Assembly (NCBI RefSeq): GCF_000022085.1
Contig: NC_011894.1
Coordinates: 646,501-710,500, forward strand
Reading direction: 5' to 3'
Length of the DNA stretch: 64,000 nucleotides
DNA from: Methylobacterium nodulans ORS 2060
Lineage (GTDB): Bacteria; Pseudomonadota; Alphaproteobacteria; Rhizobiales; Beijerinckiaceae
Shown here: positions 25,770 through 33,566 of the stretch, piece by piece
Numbering within the stretch: position 1 is the stretch's first letter
How the letters are laid out: every line of letters starts with the position of its first letter
Notes under the pieces: generated by a model
Database searches by the model: none
Seen by the model: only the letters and a program-made list of their open reading frames with translations
What the model was told of the DNA's origin: nothing
Translations under genes and position numbers: made by a program

Positions 25770-26414
25770 ATGGCCGCGTCATCCTACGACCGGGCGCTGT
25801 CGCTCGTCCTGGCGCACGAGGGAGGGTATGTCGATCACCCCGACGATCCCGGCGGGCCGACCAACCTCGGGGTGACCCTCGGCACGCTCTCCGCCGTGCT
25901 CGGGCGGCCCGCCACCCGCGCCGACGTGAAGGCGCTGACGCCCGCCAAGGTCGCTCCGATCTACCGCGCCCGCTACTGGGACGCGGTGCGCGGCGACGAC
26001 CTCCCGGCGGGCGTCGACTACGCCGTGTTCGACTTCGCGGTGAACAGCGGGCCAACCCGGGCGGCCATCGCCCTCCAGCGCCTCGTTGGCGTGGCGGATG
26101 ACGGCGTGATCGGAGCGGTGACCCTGGCGGCGGTCGCGCGGACGGATCAGCGCTGGCTCATCAACGGGCTTTGCGACAGCCGGGTGGTCTTCATGAAGTC
26201 GCTGACGAAGAGCTGGCCGGTCTTCGGGAAGGGCTGGACGAAGCGGGTGGCCGGCGTCCGGACGGAAGCGCTCGCCATGGTCAAGGCACCGGTCGTCGCG
26301 ACCGCAACCACCATGGCGCGGCCCGAAGGCGGTGCGCCGCCGAAGGCGGGCCTGGTGCAGACCGGCGGCCTGCTGCGGGCGCTCAAGCGCCTGTGGCGCG
26401 GCAAGGCCGCCTGA
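25770..26414 (+). CDS. Endolysin, glycoside hydrolase family 108
   Basis: 214 residues. The N-terminus carries the GH108 catalytic motif HEGGYVDHPDDPGGPTNLGVT (Glu17 in EGGY), followed by YRARYWDAVRGDDLPAGVDYAVFDFAVNSG, the standard N-acetylmuramidase core. A peptidoglycan-binding-like stretch follows (VGVADDGVIGAVTL). The last ~60 residues are a linker with a basic tail. It cleaves cell-wall glycan at lysis; no signal peptide, so it needs a holin. Confidence 0.92.
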   Translation: MAASSYDRALSLVLAHEGGYVDHPDDPGGPTNLGVTLGTLSAVLGRPATRADVKALTPAKVAPIYRARYWDAVRGDDLPAGVDYAVFDFAVNSGPTRAAIALQRLVGVADDGVIGAVTLAAVARTDQRWLINGLCDSRVVFMKSLTKSWPVFGKGWTKRVAGVRTEALAMVKAPVVATATTMARPEGGAPPKAGLVQTGGLLRALKRLWRGKAA

Positions 26415-26576
26415 TCGAACTACCGCAAAATCCGCGGCAGTTCACCACCGCCTTAAGCCGTTGATTTCGCTACGTTACGGGAATTCCCGTTTCGATCTCG
26501 TCACCACCCGAGCCGGCCGGGCCCGCCGCGCGCACGCCCCCTCTCAGAAACAGGAGAGGGGTGGAGACCTCCTCAC

Positions 26577-27140
26577 ATGGATTGGCTTCAACTCGCCGGG
26601 CAGCTCGCGCAGGTCGGGCTGCCCTCGCTCGGCACGCTCCTCGGCACCACGCTGGGCGGTCCGATCGGCGGCGGCATCGGCGCGGCCGCCGGTAAGACGG
26701 CAGCAGCCGCGATCGGCGCGGCGCTTGGCGTGCCGGCCACCCCACAGGCCATCAGCCAGGCGGTGCAGGCCGACCCGTCCGGCGCGCAGCTGAAGCTCGC
26801 CGAGATCGAGGCCGCCGCGAAACTCCAGGTGGCCGAGCTCGGCGACCTCGCCAACGCCCGCCAGATGCATCTCGGGCTGGTGCAGGCCACTCACTGGACC
26901 GCTTCCATGCCGGCGATCGTCACGCTGGCGATCCTCACCGCCTGGGCGCTGCTGACCAGCGCGCTCTACTTCATCCAGGGCGAGATCCCCGAGCGCGTCT
27001 ACCAGCTCTTGAGCCAAGCCTATGGCGCAGCCAACCTCGCGCTGGGCACCGCCATCGCCTTCTGGCTCGGCTCCTCGCGCTCGAGCCAGCAGAAGGACGC
27101 GCAACTCAGCGCCATCCTGCCGAGCGTGGTGAAGCGCTGA
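26577..27140 (+). CDS. Holin-like membrane protein
   Basis: 187 residues. Gly/Ala-rich N-terminus (GTLLGTTLGGPIGGGIGAAAG) then two TM helices: ~108-128 (MPAIVTLAILTAWALLTSALYF) and ~148-165 (ANLALGTAIAFWLGSS). Ends basic. This topology with the position right after the endolysin is that of prophage '3TM holin' proteins that release the endolysin. Assignment from topology and context. Confidence 0.7.
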   Translation: MDWLQLAGQLAQVGLPSLGTLLGTTLGGPIGGGIGAAAGKTAAAAIGAALGVPATPQAISQAVQADPSGAQLKLAEIEAAAKLQVAELGDLANARQMHLGLVQATHWTASMPAIVTLAILTAWALLTSALYFIQGEIPERVYQLLSQAYGAANLALGTAIAFWLGSSRSSQQKDAQLSAILPSVVKR

Positions 27141-27143
27141 GCC

Positions 27144-27551
27144 GTGACGGCCGTCGAACTCGCCGGTCTCCTTAAGGACTACGGTCCGTGGGGGCTGCTC
27201 GCGCTCGCGCTCCTGGCGGTCTCCTACCTTCAGCGACGCTCCGATGCCGTGACCGAGAAGTACCAGCGCAACCTGGAGGCTCTGGTCGAGAAGCTCGCCG
27301 TCACGGTCGAGCGGAACAATGGCACGAACGCCGCGGTTACGGCAGCGTTGGAGAGCAGGACCGGCATCTTCGAACGCCTGCATGAGGCGGTCGAGCAGGC
27401 CAAAGCCGAGACGCGCAGCCTGATCACCGACCTGAAGCAGCACGGGGTCACCAACGACCAGTGGACGCGGGAGAAGCTCGTCGCGGCGGTGGGGCGAATC
27501 GAGACGATCCTTCAGCGCATCGAAGACCTCCGGAGGGAGGTGGGCAAATGA
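27144..27551 (+). CDS. Membrane-anchored coiled-coil protein of the lysis cassette
   Basis: 135 residues from a GTG. One N-terminal TM (GPWGLLALALLAVSYL) followed by ~100 residues of charged heptad-type helix (EKYQRNLEALVEKLAVTVER ... FERLHEAVEQAKAETRSL). This is the inner-membrane spanin-like layout, but no outer-membrane lipoprotein partner is visible. It starts 3 bases after the holin stop. Confidence 0.6.
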   Translation: MTAVELAGLLKDYGPWGLLALALLAVSYLQRRSDAVTEKYQRNLEALVEKLAVTVERNNGTNAAVTAALESRTGIFERLHEAVEQAKAETRSLITDLKQHGVTNDQWTREKLVAAVGRIETILQRIEDLRREVGK

Positions 27552-27763
27552 ACCCGTTCCGATGGTTCCGGCCGCAGCAGGATGAGCCCCGGATCGAGCC
27601 GTCCCAGGGTGCCCGCCTGCGGCTGGCTCGGGCTGAGCGCCAGCATCGGCGCTCGAGCTGCGATCTTATTCGGGTCGCTCTGGACGAGGTTGATCGCGCG
27701 GCCGAGTTGATGCGCCGTTATCAGGGAGCGCACGGCGGGCGGTCCAGGGATGCCCGACCATGA
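27548..27763 (+). CDS. Small basic protein, end of lysis cassette
   Basis: 71 residues starting MNPFRWFRPQQDEPRIEP, overlapping the previous stop by ATGA. Rich in Arg, no TM and no Cys, with one helical segment (DLIRVALDEVDRAAELMRR). Function unknown; the coupling places it in the lysis operon. Confidence 0.5.
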   Translation: MNPFRWFRPQQDEPRIEPSQGARLRLARAERQHRRSSCDLIRVALDEVDRAAELMRRYQGAHGGRSRDARP

Positions 27764-27815
27764 TCCGGCCATACGCCTCTGGCGCTTCCTGATCCGCCCG
27801 ATCCTGATGCTCTGA
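27750..27815 (+). CDS. Putative 21-residue peptide before the terminator
   Basis: A frame overlapping the end of the previous gene reads MPDHDPAIRLWRFLIRPILML and stops with the TGA whose last base is the first base of the terminator. The same kind of Leu/Trp/Arg-rich mini-protein (LFASLLHLWRLKRIQW) occurs at 28768. It may be membrane-active or may be noise. Confidence 0.3.
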   Translation: MPDHDPAIRLWRFLIRPILML

Positions 27816-27846
27816 GCCCGCCCGGCCCCGCCGCGGCGGGCTTTTT
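27815..27846 (+). terminator. Rho-independent terminator of the lysis cassette
   Basis: Stem GCCCGCC (27816-27822) and GGCGGGC (27835-27841) with a GC-rich loop, followed by TTTTT. Marks the end of prophage transcription on the plus strand. Confidence 0.85.
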
Positions 27847-28438
27847 GTCGTTTCCGACATCGCGCCCGGCCCCGCCGCACCTTAAGTTCTAAAATCACAC
27901 TCTAGGTTTGAATGGTGGCTCCCGCATTTCCTAAATCGCTAAATCGCTAAATCCCTAAACTCCTAAACCTCTAATACCAACAACTCCTAAGGTCAGCATC
28001 GTACAACCGGCGTGATCTCACATAGGCCATTCGGCCTAAGCCGGCGGCGCGGGCGGAGTCGGGATCTCGTATGGTGGGGTCAACCGATTGAGATAAAAAG
28101 ATAATTCGTTTCGCCCGGCCCGGCCGGGTCCGGTGTCGGTTTTCCAGCGTTACTTGCAGGAGCTATATCGACACCACCCTATACTGTGGTAACGTTGTGT
28201 CAGCGGCTCAACGGCAGGTGGTGTAGAGCCGGCCGAAGGCACCCGCTGTCGCATCTCCTGCTGCGTCAGCTGGTGCAGAGGTCCGGATCTGCGCCGCACC
28301 CCCTACTTGCTCTGGCCGTGCATTGCCCGTCCGGGTATCTACACCGAGGTCGCCGTATATTATGTCGATCGCCGTCTCCCGGCGCGCGTTCGCGCGTCGT
28401 TGCTTCCAGCACTTCGAATTCCGCGGGGGCGAAACGCT
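27847..28438. other. Non-coding junction with CTAAA repeats
   Basis: No gene is convincing. Holds an irregular tandem of CTAAATCG/CTAAATC/CTAAACT/CTAAACC units (27931-27973), a small palindrome TAGGCCATTCGGCCTA (~28022-28037) and a mixed-composition stretch at 28090-28200 with a possible promoter for the Tat gene at 28439. The prophage right attachment site is most likely in this interval, but without the left end no core repeat can be identified. Confidence 0.4.
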
Positions 28439-28771
28439 ATGAGCGCCCCGCACGATCGTCGCGCATTCCTGCGCGGCTTGGTGGGCCTCCCGCTGATCGG
28501 CGGTGGCATCACCCTCATCGGCAACCCGACCGCCGCGGCCGAGCCGGTCACGTCCGACCTCCTCAAGGTTTATTCGACCTGGCTCTGGGGCGAGCGCGTC
28601 CGGGTCGAGCAAGAGCTCGGTCGCGAGGGTGATCGCATCCGCGGGGTGACGACGAACGCCGGCTACTGGTACCACCATGCGGTACCCGAGCACAGGAACC
28701 CGCCGCCGTCGACCCGCGCAGCCGTGGTGCTGAGTGCGGTCGGGTGCGACTGGCGCGGAGGCCGGCCATGA
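28439..28771 (+). CDS. Tat-signal secreted small protein
   Basis: 110 residues. The N-terminus DRRAFLRGLVGLPLIGGGITLIG is a twin-arginine signal (RRxFL), with cleavage probably after TAAAE. The mature part (TSDLLKVYSTWLWGERVRVEQEL ... GYWYHHAVPEH) is short and has no recognised domain. Overlaps the following mini-gene by ATGA. Confidence 0.6.
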   Translation: MSAPHDRRAFLRGLVGLPLIGGGITLIGNPTAAAEPVTSDLLKVYSTWLWGERVRVEQELGREGDRIRGVTTNAGYWYHHAVPEHRNPPPSTRAAVVLSAVGCDWRGGRP

Positions 28772-28866
28772 ACCTCTTCGCCTCACTCCTGCACCTCTGG
28801 CGCCTCAAGCGCATCCAGTGGGCCATGGCGGCGCTCCGGCGCCGCGTCGCAGCTATGCGACGATGA
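28768..28866 (+). CDS. Mini-protein, 32 residues
   Basis: Reads MNLFASLLHLWRLKRIQWAM and ends AALRRRVAAMRR. Its ATG overlaps the preceding stop, so it would be translationally coupled. Amphipathic, basic; resembles the 21-residue frame at 27750 in composition. Function unknown. Confidence 0.35.
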   Translation: MNLFASLLHLWRLKRIQWAMAALRRRVAAMRR

Positions 28867-28968
28867 GGGTGGCGCGGACGAGCGCTGAAGCCGAACCGGA
28901 GTCACGCCGGTCGCGCATCGGGCGAGCCCCGTCCCGGTCCGTCCGGCGCGACCACCATACGGGCCATC

Positions 28969-29190
28969 TCACTTTGGGCGACGCCGGCGGGCGACCGGAC
29001 GCGCATTCGGTCGCCGCACCTCCTGGAGAGGAGGCAGCCGGTGCTTGGCCAAGAGGAGGCTCCAGGCCTGCACGCCCAACTCCTGGAGCGTCAGACCCAG
29101 ATCGATCCGCAAATGGTGCAGGCGCTTGCGGTCCTCCTCTGTGATCGTGGTCACGACCGCCACTTCCTTCGGCGCATTCGACGTACTCAT
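28969..29190 (-). CDS. Ribbon-helix-helix-like small protein
   Basis: 73 residues from the ATG at 29190. VVTTITEEDRKRLHHLRIDLGLTLQELGVQAWSLLL has the strand-helix-helix pattern of ParG/antitoxin-type DNA-binding proteins, with a basic Pro/Arg-rich tail (RRPNARPVARRRRPK). No toxin or partition ATPase lies beside it, so it is an orphan, possibly left from a plasmid-like element. Confidence 0.55.
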   Translation of the reverse strand: MSTSNAPKEVAVVTTITEEDRKRLHHLRIDLGLTLQELGVQAWSLLLAKHRLPPLQEVRRPNARPVARRRRPK

Positions 29191-29528
29191 TCCCACAACC
29201 CAAGGTTTGCGCCTCCACCGATCTGTCTTAGCTAATACATTTCGGTGTGGCATCGACTGATAGAGCCGTTGCGCCGCATACATTACCTTGGGCCATGATG
29301 GCAAATGACCTTCCGGCATGTGCCAGATAGGCGCTTGCGCGGCTGGAAATATGATGAAAAGCTTCGGCGGCCTGTGGTCGATCGGGCTCCCTGCGTTTCA
29401 GGCCTTCTCATCCGGCCACGGCACGTCCCGGCCGACCCATCGGCAGCGACGCCCTCCGGCCGCTTGCGGCAGCGGGGCTCCAGCTCTCCGCCTCGCAGAA
29501 GAGCCTCCGCCTGCTCAAAGAAGGCTTG

Positions 29529-30950
29529 ATGAAGCTGATCTGCAGCACGCGGGTACGGCTGGTGAAGCGCGCGGGCTGGCACGAGACTGCGTTCGTGCTC
29601 CCCAACCGCACCATTGGCGCCATTGGCGAGCAGGTGGTGTACGACGGCCGCGCCGAGGCCGCTCGCTACGCCAGCAGCGGCAGCCTGCAGGGCTGGATCG
29701 ACCAAGTCGCGCGGCCCGCCTCCGGCAACTCGCGCTTGGTGATGGCGATCTCGGCTGCCTTTGCCGGCCCGCTCAACGATCTGCTGAAGGGAGAAGGAGG
29801 CGGTCTGCACCTGGTCGGCGGCTCCTCCCTCGGCAAGAGTACGGCGTTGGTTGCTGCGGGCAGCGTCTGGGGCGGCGGGAGCCGTGCTGGCTTCTGCCAG
29901 ACTTGGCGGGCGACCGACAACGGCGTCGAGAGCGTCGCCCGGGCTCATTCCGGCACCATCCTGGTGCTCGACGAACTGGGCGAGTCCGGCGCGCGCGAGG
30001 CGGGCTCAATCGCCTACATGCTGATGAACGGGGTCGCCAAGCTGCGCGCCACGCGCGATGCGGAGGCGCGCCGCCGTGACGAGTGGCGCCTGATGCTGTT
30101 GTCAGCCGGCGAGGTCGGGCTGGGTGACAAGATCGCGGAGGGCGGTCGCGCGGCTAAGGCTGGGCAGTTGGTGCGCATCGTCGATGTCCCGGCTGACGCG
30201 CAGGCGGGCTTCGGCCTGTTCGAGAACTGTAAGGGAGAGGAACCCGCGCAATTCGCCAGGAGCATCAAGGAGGCGGCGCTGCGGGTCTATGGCACTGCAG
30301 GTCCGGCCTTCGTTGAGGCGCTCGCGAAGGACCTCGCGGCAGCCGAGCAGGAGGGTCGAGCCAAGATCCGCGCGATGACCAAGCAGGTTCTCGGCGGCGC
30401 TGAAAGTGCAGACGGTCAGCTGATCCGGGTGGCCGAGCGCTTCGCCCTGATTGCGACGGCCGGCGAGATGGCCCGGGCTGCGCTCGGGCTGCCTTGGGCC
30501 GAGGGTGAGGCAGAGAAAGCGGCGCAGACGTGCTTCGGGGCTTGGCGCGCTCTGCGCGGCGGCGATGATCCCGGCGAGATCATGGCCGCCATGCAGGCGA
30601 TCCGCGCAACCATCGAGCGAGACGGTGAGGCACACTTCCGCAAACTGATTGAGGACGAGCCAGATCTACTTCTGCCGCCCGTGCGAGACCTTCTGGGCTA
30701 CCGAATCAAGCGTGAGGGTGAAGTGTGCTACGCTTTCACCGCGACTGGCTGGCGGGAGACGTTGGCCGGCATCGGTGATCCTCGCATGATCGCTGCAATC
30801 CTACACCAGCGCGGGGTGCTGATCAGCGGAAAGGACCGGAGCCAGCGCTTGTTCCTGAAGGTGGACGGCCGGTCCGTCGCAACCTACGCTGTGCGATACG
30901 GGGCACTGTTCAAAGACGAGGAAAAGGGTGACGCGATTACCTCACCCTAA
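29529..30950 (+). CDS. DUF927 helicase-like protein, 5'-truncated
   Basis: 473 residues from the ATG at 29529, which has AGAAGG about 6 bases upstream. DUF927 core: VRLVKRAGWHETAFVLPNRTIG, Walker A GGSSLGKST, Walker B TILVLDELGES. Reading back in frame to a TGA at 29355-29357, the codons still look like the family (PLAAAGLQLSASQKSLRLLKEG), so the true gene was longer and has lost its 5' end, including any primase domain. These proteins act in replication of phages, plasmids and satellites. Confidence 0.75.
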   Translation: MKLICSTRVRLVKRAGWHETAFVLPNRTIGAIGEQVVYDGRAEAARYASSGSLQGWIDQVARPASGNSRLVMAISAAFAGPLNDLLKGEGGGLHLVGGSSLGKSTALVAAGSVWGGGSRAGFCQTWRATDNGVESVARAHSGTILVLDELGESGAREAGSIAYMLMNGVAKLRATRDAEARRRDEWRLMLLSAGEVGLGDKIAEGGRAAKAGQLVRIVDVPADAQAGFGLFENCKGEEPAQFARSIKEAALRVYGTAGPAFVEALAKDLAAAEQEGRAKIRAMTKQVLGGAESADGQLIRVAERFALIATAGEMARAALGLPWAEGEAEKAAQTCFGAWRALRGGDDPGEIMAAMQAIRATIERDGEAHFRKLIEDEPDLLLPPVRDLLGYRIKREGEVCYAFTATGWRETLAGIGDPRMIAAILHQRGVLISGKDRSQRLFLKVDGRSVATYAVRYGALFKDEEKGDAITSP

Positions 30951-30973
30951 TGTTTCCATCTCGGTCGCTTCTA

Positions 30974-31097
30974 GAGCATTTTCAGCTTAATCCTGATCGC
31001 GTCTCGCCAGGTGAGGCCGCAGGCGCGCCGGCAGGCTGCGACGGGTGCAGCCCAGGATACGATCTAAAGGCTGACCCGGATTTCACTGAAAATGCTC
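30974..31097. repeat. MITE, IS630/mariner-like ends
   Basis: 124 bp between TA dinucleotides (30972-30973 and 31098-31099). The perfect 12-bp terminal repeat GAGCATTTTCAG extends imperfectly to about 20 bp. Too short for a transposase. Structure and TA target are those of IS630-mobilised miniature elements. The terminal repeat does not match the two full IS630 copies here, so it would need another transposase. Confidence 0.75.
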
Positions 31098-31100
31098 TAA

Positions 31101-31312
31101 CGCGTGACCTGCGTGACCGCGTGACCTCGAATAAACTCAGACACTTTGGCGGCGCCTCCAGCAATAGGGCGTGTGTGACCTGCGTGACCAGAGTCGCCAA
31201 GACCCTCTGCAGTGACGCGGACGCTGGATACGGTGCGCAGACCGTGTGACAAGAAAACATGAAGGAGGCCATATACTTAGCTGCCTTGGTCACGCAGTCA
31301 CGCAGTCACACA
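31101..31312. repeat. Second iteron-like array (GTGACC/GGTCAC) behind the DUF927 gene
   Basis: GCGTGACC occurs repeatedly: three copies at 31101-31126, two at 31172-31190, then inverted GTCACGCA copies at 31288-31312. Spacing is 8-9 bp. As with the array at 16.05-16.36 kb it lies just downstream of a replication ATPase gene and has copies in both orientations. Candidate replication origin or initiator binding region; inference. Confidence 0.5.
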
Positions 31313-31372
31313 CGAATAGCGAAATAAGCGCCTCGTGCGGCCCGATAACCGAGATGGTGAAGTGGGCTGTAT

Positions 31373-31636
31373 TCACGCCCGACCCAGCGCACCGAGCGGG
31401 ATGAGGCGCCTCTCGCTGCTGGAGGAGATGCGGGGGCACTCGTCCTCCCGCAGCTCGTCCTCGCTGAATTTCATCACACACACGAACAGGTCAGTCTCGT
31501 GCGCCTCGCCCGCTGCAATCAGGGCAGCGATCTGCCGATCGTGCTCCTCCTGCGTGCGGCCGATCGTGGTCACAATCTGCTGCTCTGGCCTGGAGGCCAG
31601 CTCAAGGCGGCGTAGGCGGCTTCGCAATCGGTTCAC
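31373..31636 (-). CDS. Hypothetical protein, helical
   Basis: About 87 residues from a GTG at 31636 (NRLRSRLRRLELASRPEQQIV); an ATG 13 codons upstream is an alternative. Contains TTIGRTQEEHDRQIAALIAAGEAHETDLFVCVMKF. The 'RLRRLE' opening is common in small proteins of mobile elements in these bacteria. Downstream of the DUF5681 gene on the same strand. Confidence 0.45.
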   Translation of the reverse strand: MNRLRSRLRRLELASRPEQQIVTTIGRTQEEHDRQIAALIAAGEAHETDLFVCVMKFSEDELREDECPRISSSSERRLIPLGALGRA

Positions 31637-31690
31637 AGGAAGGCCTCCGAATCCGAACCAGTGCGCGCGGATCACCCGATTTAAGCGCGA

Positions 31691-32140
31691 TCAGGCTTGA
31701 CGCGCTTGCATCTCCTCCAGCCGAGCCAGGCGCTCGGCGACCTCGGTCAGCTCGACGGCGCGCACGTGCGCATCGACCGCCCTGCCGATGTCCGAAGCTT
31801 CAGATGGCGTGAGGTCCCCCGCGGCGACGGCCTGCAGAAGTGCGTGGGTTGCCTTCGGCAGATCCGCCTGGGTCTTGATGGCCGGCATGCTGAAGTGCAC
31901 GGGTCGGTCCTTGCGCGGCGGGCAGATCCGCTCCAGGCAGAGGCGGAGCGCGACGGTGTCGCCGCCGATGGCCAGCTCGACGGCCTTGCGGGTCAGGGCC
32001 TCGGCCTCTCCGTCCAGGAGCGCCGCAACGGCCAGCGAGGTCTTGTTGCGTGATCCGCGGGGCCGGCCCGGATTGCCTGCCGTGAACGGCCTACCCCGGG
32101 GCTTTCCTGCCTGCGTACCTTCCGCGCTCTTTCGCGACAT
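31691..32140 (-). CDS. DUF5681 protein
   Basis: 149 residues. The start RGRPFTAGNPGRPRGSRNK is the DUF5681 signature, often seen in phage- or plasmid-associated proteins. A helical C-terminal half (DLPKATHALLQAVAAGDLTPSEASDIG) follows, ending in a possible coiled coil (VAERLARLEEMQARQA). Role unknown; the motif looks nucleic-acid binding. Confidence 0.75.
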   Translation of the reverse strand: MSRKSAEGTQAGKPRGRPFTAGNPGRPRGSRNKTSLAVAALLDGEAEALTRKAVELAIGGDTVALRLCLERICPPRKDRPVHFSMPAIKTQADLPKATHALLQAVAAGDLTPSEASDIGRAVDAHVRAVELTEVAERLARLEEMQARQA

Positions 32141-32323
32141 GGATGCTCCTCCCGAAGGGCTTCGGCTAGCACAAATACGGTGCTATGGTACCACATCAAG
32201 TGAGGTATCGCGGAGGATCACCGTGGGCGAATCGCAGGAAATCGACAGAGCAACGTGCAGGTATAACCGCCCGATCGCAGGCGGCTCTGCACCCAAGCAC
32301 GTCGCCCGACTGGAGCGACATGC

Positions 32324-32545
32324 GTGACGAGCGTGGCTTTGCGGCGCCGTCTCGCTCGCGTTGAGCGAACCCAATCACGTCACGCCCCCTCCCCTCTCGT
32401 TGCGGTGTTCGATAGGGCTGAGGCCCAGGCCGTTCGCTCCGCTTGGCACGCCGCGGGCTGTCCGGGCGGCAAGGCCATCATCGTGGTGACCGGGGTGCCG
32501 CGTCCTGCGTCCTTCCGGGAGGTTGGCAGGCTCGCGTGGCGCTGA
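32324..32545 (+). CDS. Small hypothetical protein
   Basis: 73 residues from a GTG at 32324. MTSVALRRRLARVERTQSRHAP resembles the opening of the gene at 31373-31636; the rest is FDRAEAQAVRSAWHAAGCPGGKAIIVVTGVPRP. Function not recognised. Confidence 0.4.
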   Translation: MTSVALRRRLARVERTQSRHAPSPLVAVFDRAEAQAVRSAWHAAGCPGGKAIIVVTGVPRPASFREVGRLAWR

Positions 32546-32581
32546 ACTTAGCGGCGCTCTCCTCGACATGCTGAAGCGCAT

Positions 32582-32796
32582 TGATCAGCCCCCAGGAGGT
32601 GGCTCTTCGCGAAGTTTGATACTGCTGGCGAAGTCGGCCCCGAAGCACCGGCCCACAGCCTGAGCGCCGGATTCCAACGCTCCCATGGCACCTTCTCGGC
32701 TGCAAAGAGGCGGCCTGGACGATGCGGATTGAGAGCGCATCGGACTTCGTCAGCAGTATCAAACTACGCGATGAGCCACTCCGGTGGGGCTGATCA
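32582..32796. repeat. Non-autonomous inverted-repeat element A
   Basis: 215 bp bounded by TGATCAGCCCC and its complement GGGGCTGATCA. The arms stay alike for about 45 bp, including GTGGCTC, and AGTTTGATACTGCTG on one side matches CAGCAGTATCAAACT on the other. Not enough room for a transposase. Arm sequence is related to element B at 34.7-34.9 kb. No clear target duplication. Confidence 0.6.
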
Positions 32797-32914
32797 CCTT
32801 CCGCGAGATATCAATGACGAGATTATGGTATCATATTACCACAATCTCGGCTTGAGCTCGATAGTCAGGGGTTTGCGGTTCTCAGTCGCAGATCGACTGA
32901 GCCCGGATTGATCC

Positions 32915-33190
32915 ATGCTCGTCGCCCAAATGGCTGCGGCTCACATAGCGACGATGATCTTCATCTGCCGCCTCGCGCAGGCAGAGACCGTCCTGCAGCA
33001 GGACAGCGCCGAGCAAGCCTTCAAGCTGGCGCGGACCTTCACGGCGCAGGTTGAGGCCGTGAAGCGATACCGCAGCGATGGGCGGCAGATAGTTCGGGTC
33101 GAGCGCGTCACCGTCGAGGCCAGTGGGCAGGCAATCGTGGGCGCTGTGAGCCCGCGGCTGGGAGGGGGTGGGGCTTGCAATGGAGAGTGA
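32915..33190 (+). CDS. Conserved small hypothetical
   Basis: 91 residues. QDSAEQAFKLARTFTAQVEAVKRYRSDGRQIVRVERVTVEASGQAIVGAV has a helix then strand pattern ('...LARTFTAQVEALKRYR..GGQ..V.V..V.V..GGQAIVG') that I associate with conserved small proteins of Hyphomicrobiales mobile regions. It precedes an HGG-type gene, a common pairing. Function unknown. Confidence 0.55.
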   Translation: MLVAQMAAAHIATMIFICRLAQAETVLQQDSAEQAFKLARTFTAQVEAVKRYRSDGRQIVRVERVTVEASGQAIVGAVSPRLGGGGACNGE

Positions 33191-33200
33191 GGGCAACCCC

Positions 33201-33448
33201 ATGCGCAGTAACCTCGCCATGCACCTGTCGCCCCTCTACGGAGCCAAGACGCGGGCCGGCGCCCCCTGCCGCGGCCCCGGGATGCGGAACGGTCGGTGTC
33301 GGTTGCACGGAGGCGCTTCGCCTGAGGCGCCAAGGGGCAAGGAAATGGCATGTACCGCCACGGCGCTACTCGGCAGAGGCAATTAACGAGCAGAGAGAAC
33401 TCAGAGGGTTGCTTCGAATGATGCGCCCTGCCGCCGAAAACATTTGCA
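33201..33448 (+). pseudogene. HGG-motif small protein, double frameshift
   Basis: Frame 1 reads MRSNLAMHLSPLYGAKTRAG then APCRGPGMRNGRCRLHGGAS and PEAPRG, the usual start of these small proteins. The expected continuation (GN.NAYRHG..SAEAI..R) is found as GNGMYRHG in a second frame and RRYSAEAINEQRELRGLLRMMR in the third. Two small indels near 33340 and 33365 would explain this. Confidence 0.6.
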
Positions 33449-33566
33449 AATTCGACTGCTTCAGGTCTTCAATCATACACGCTGGTCGATTTCGGAAGCA
33501 CAAGTCATGCGTGCGGTGGTGTGGGTTATGGTCGAGGCGGCGGCGGCTCTGACGAGCGGGCGGTTT

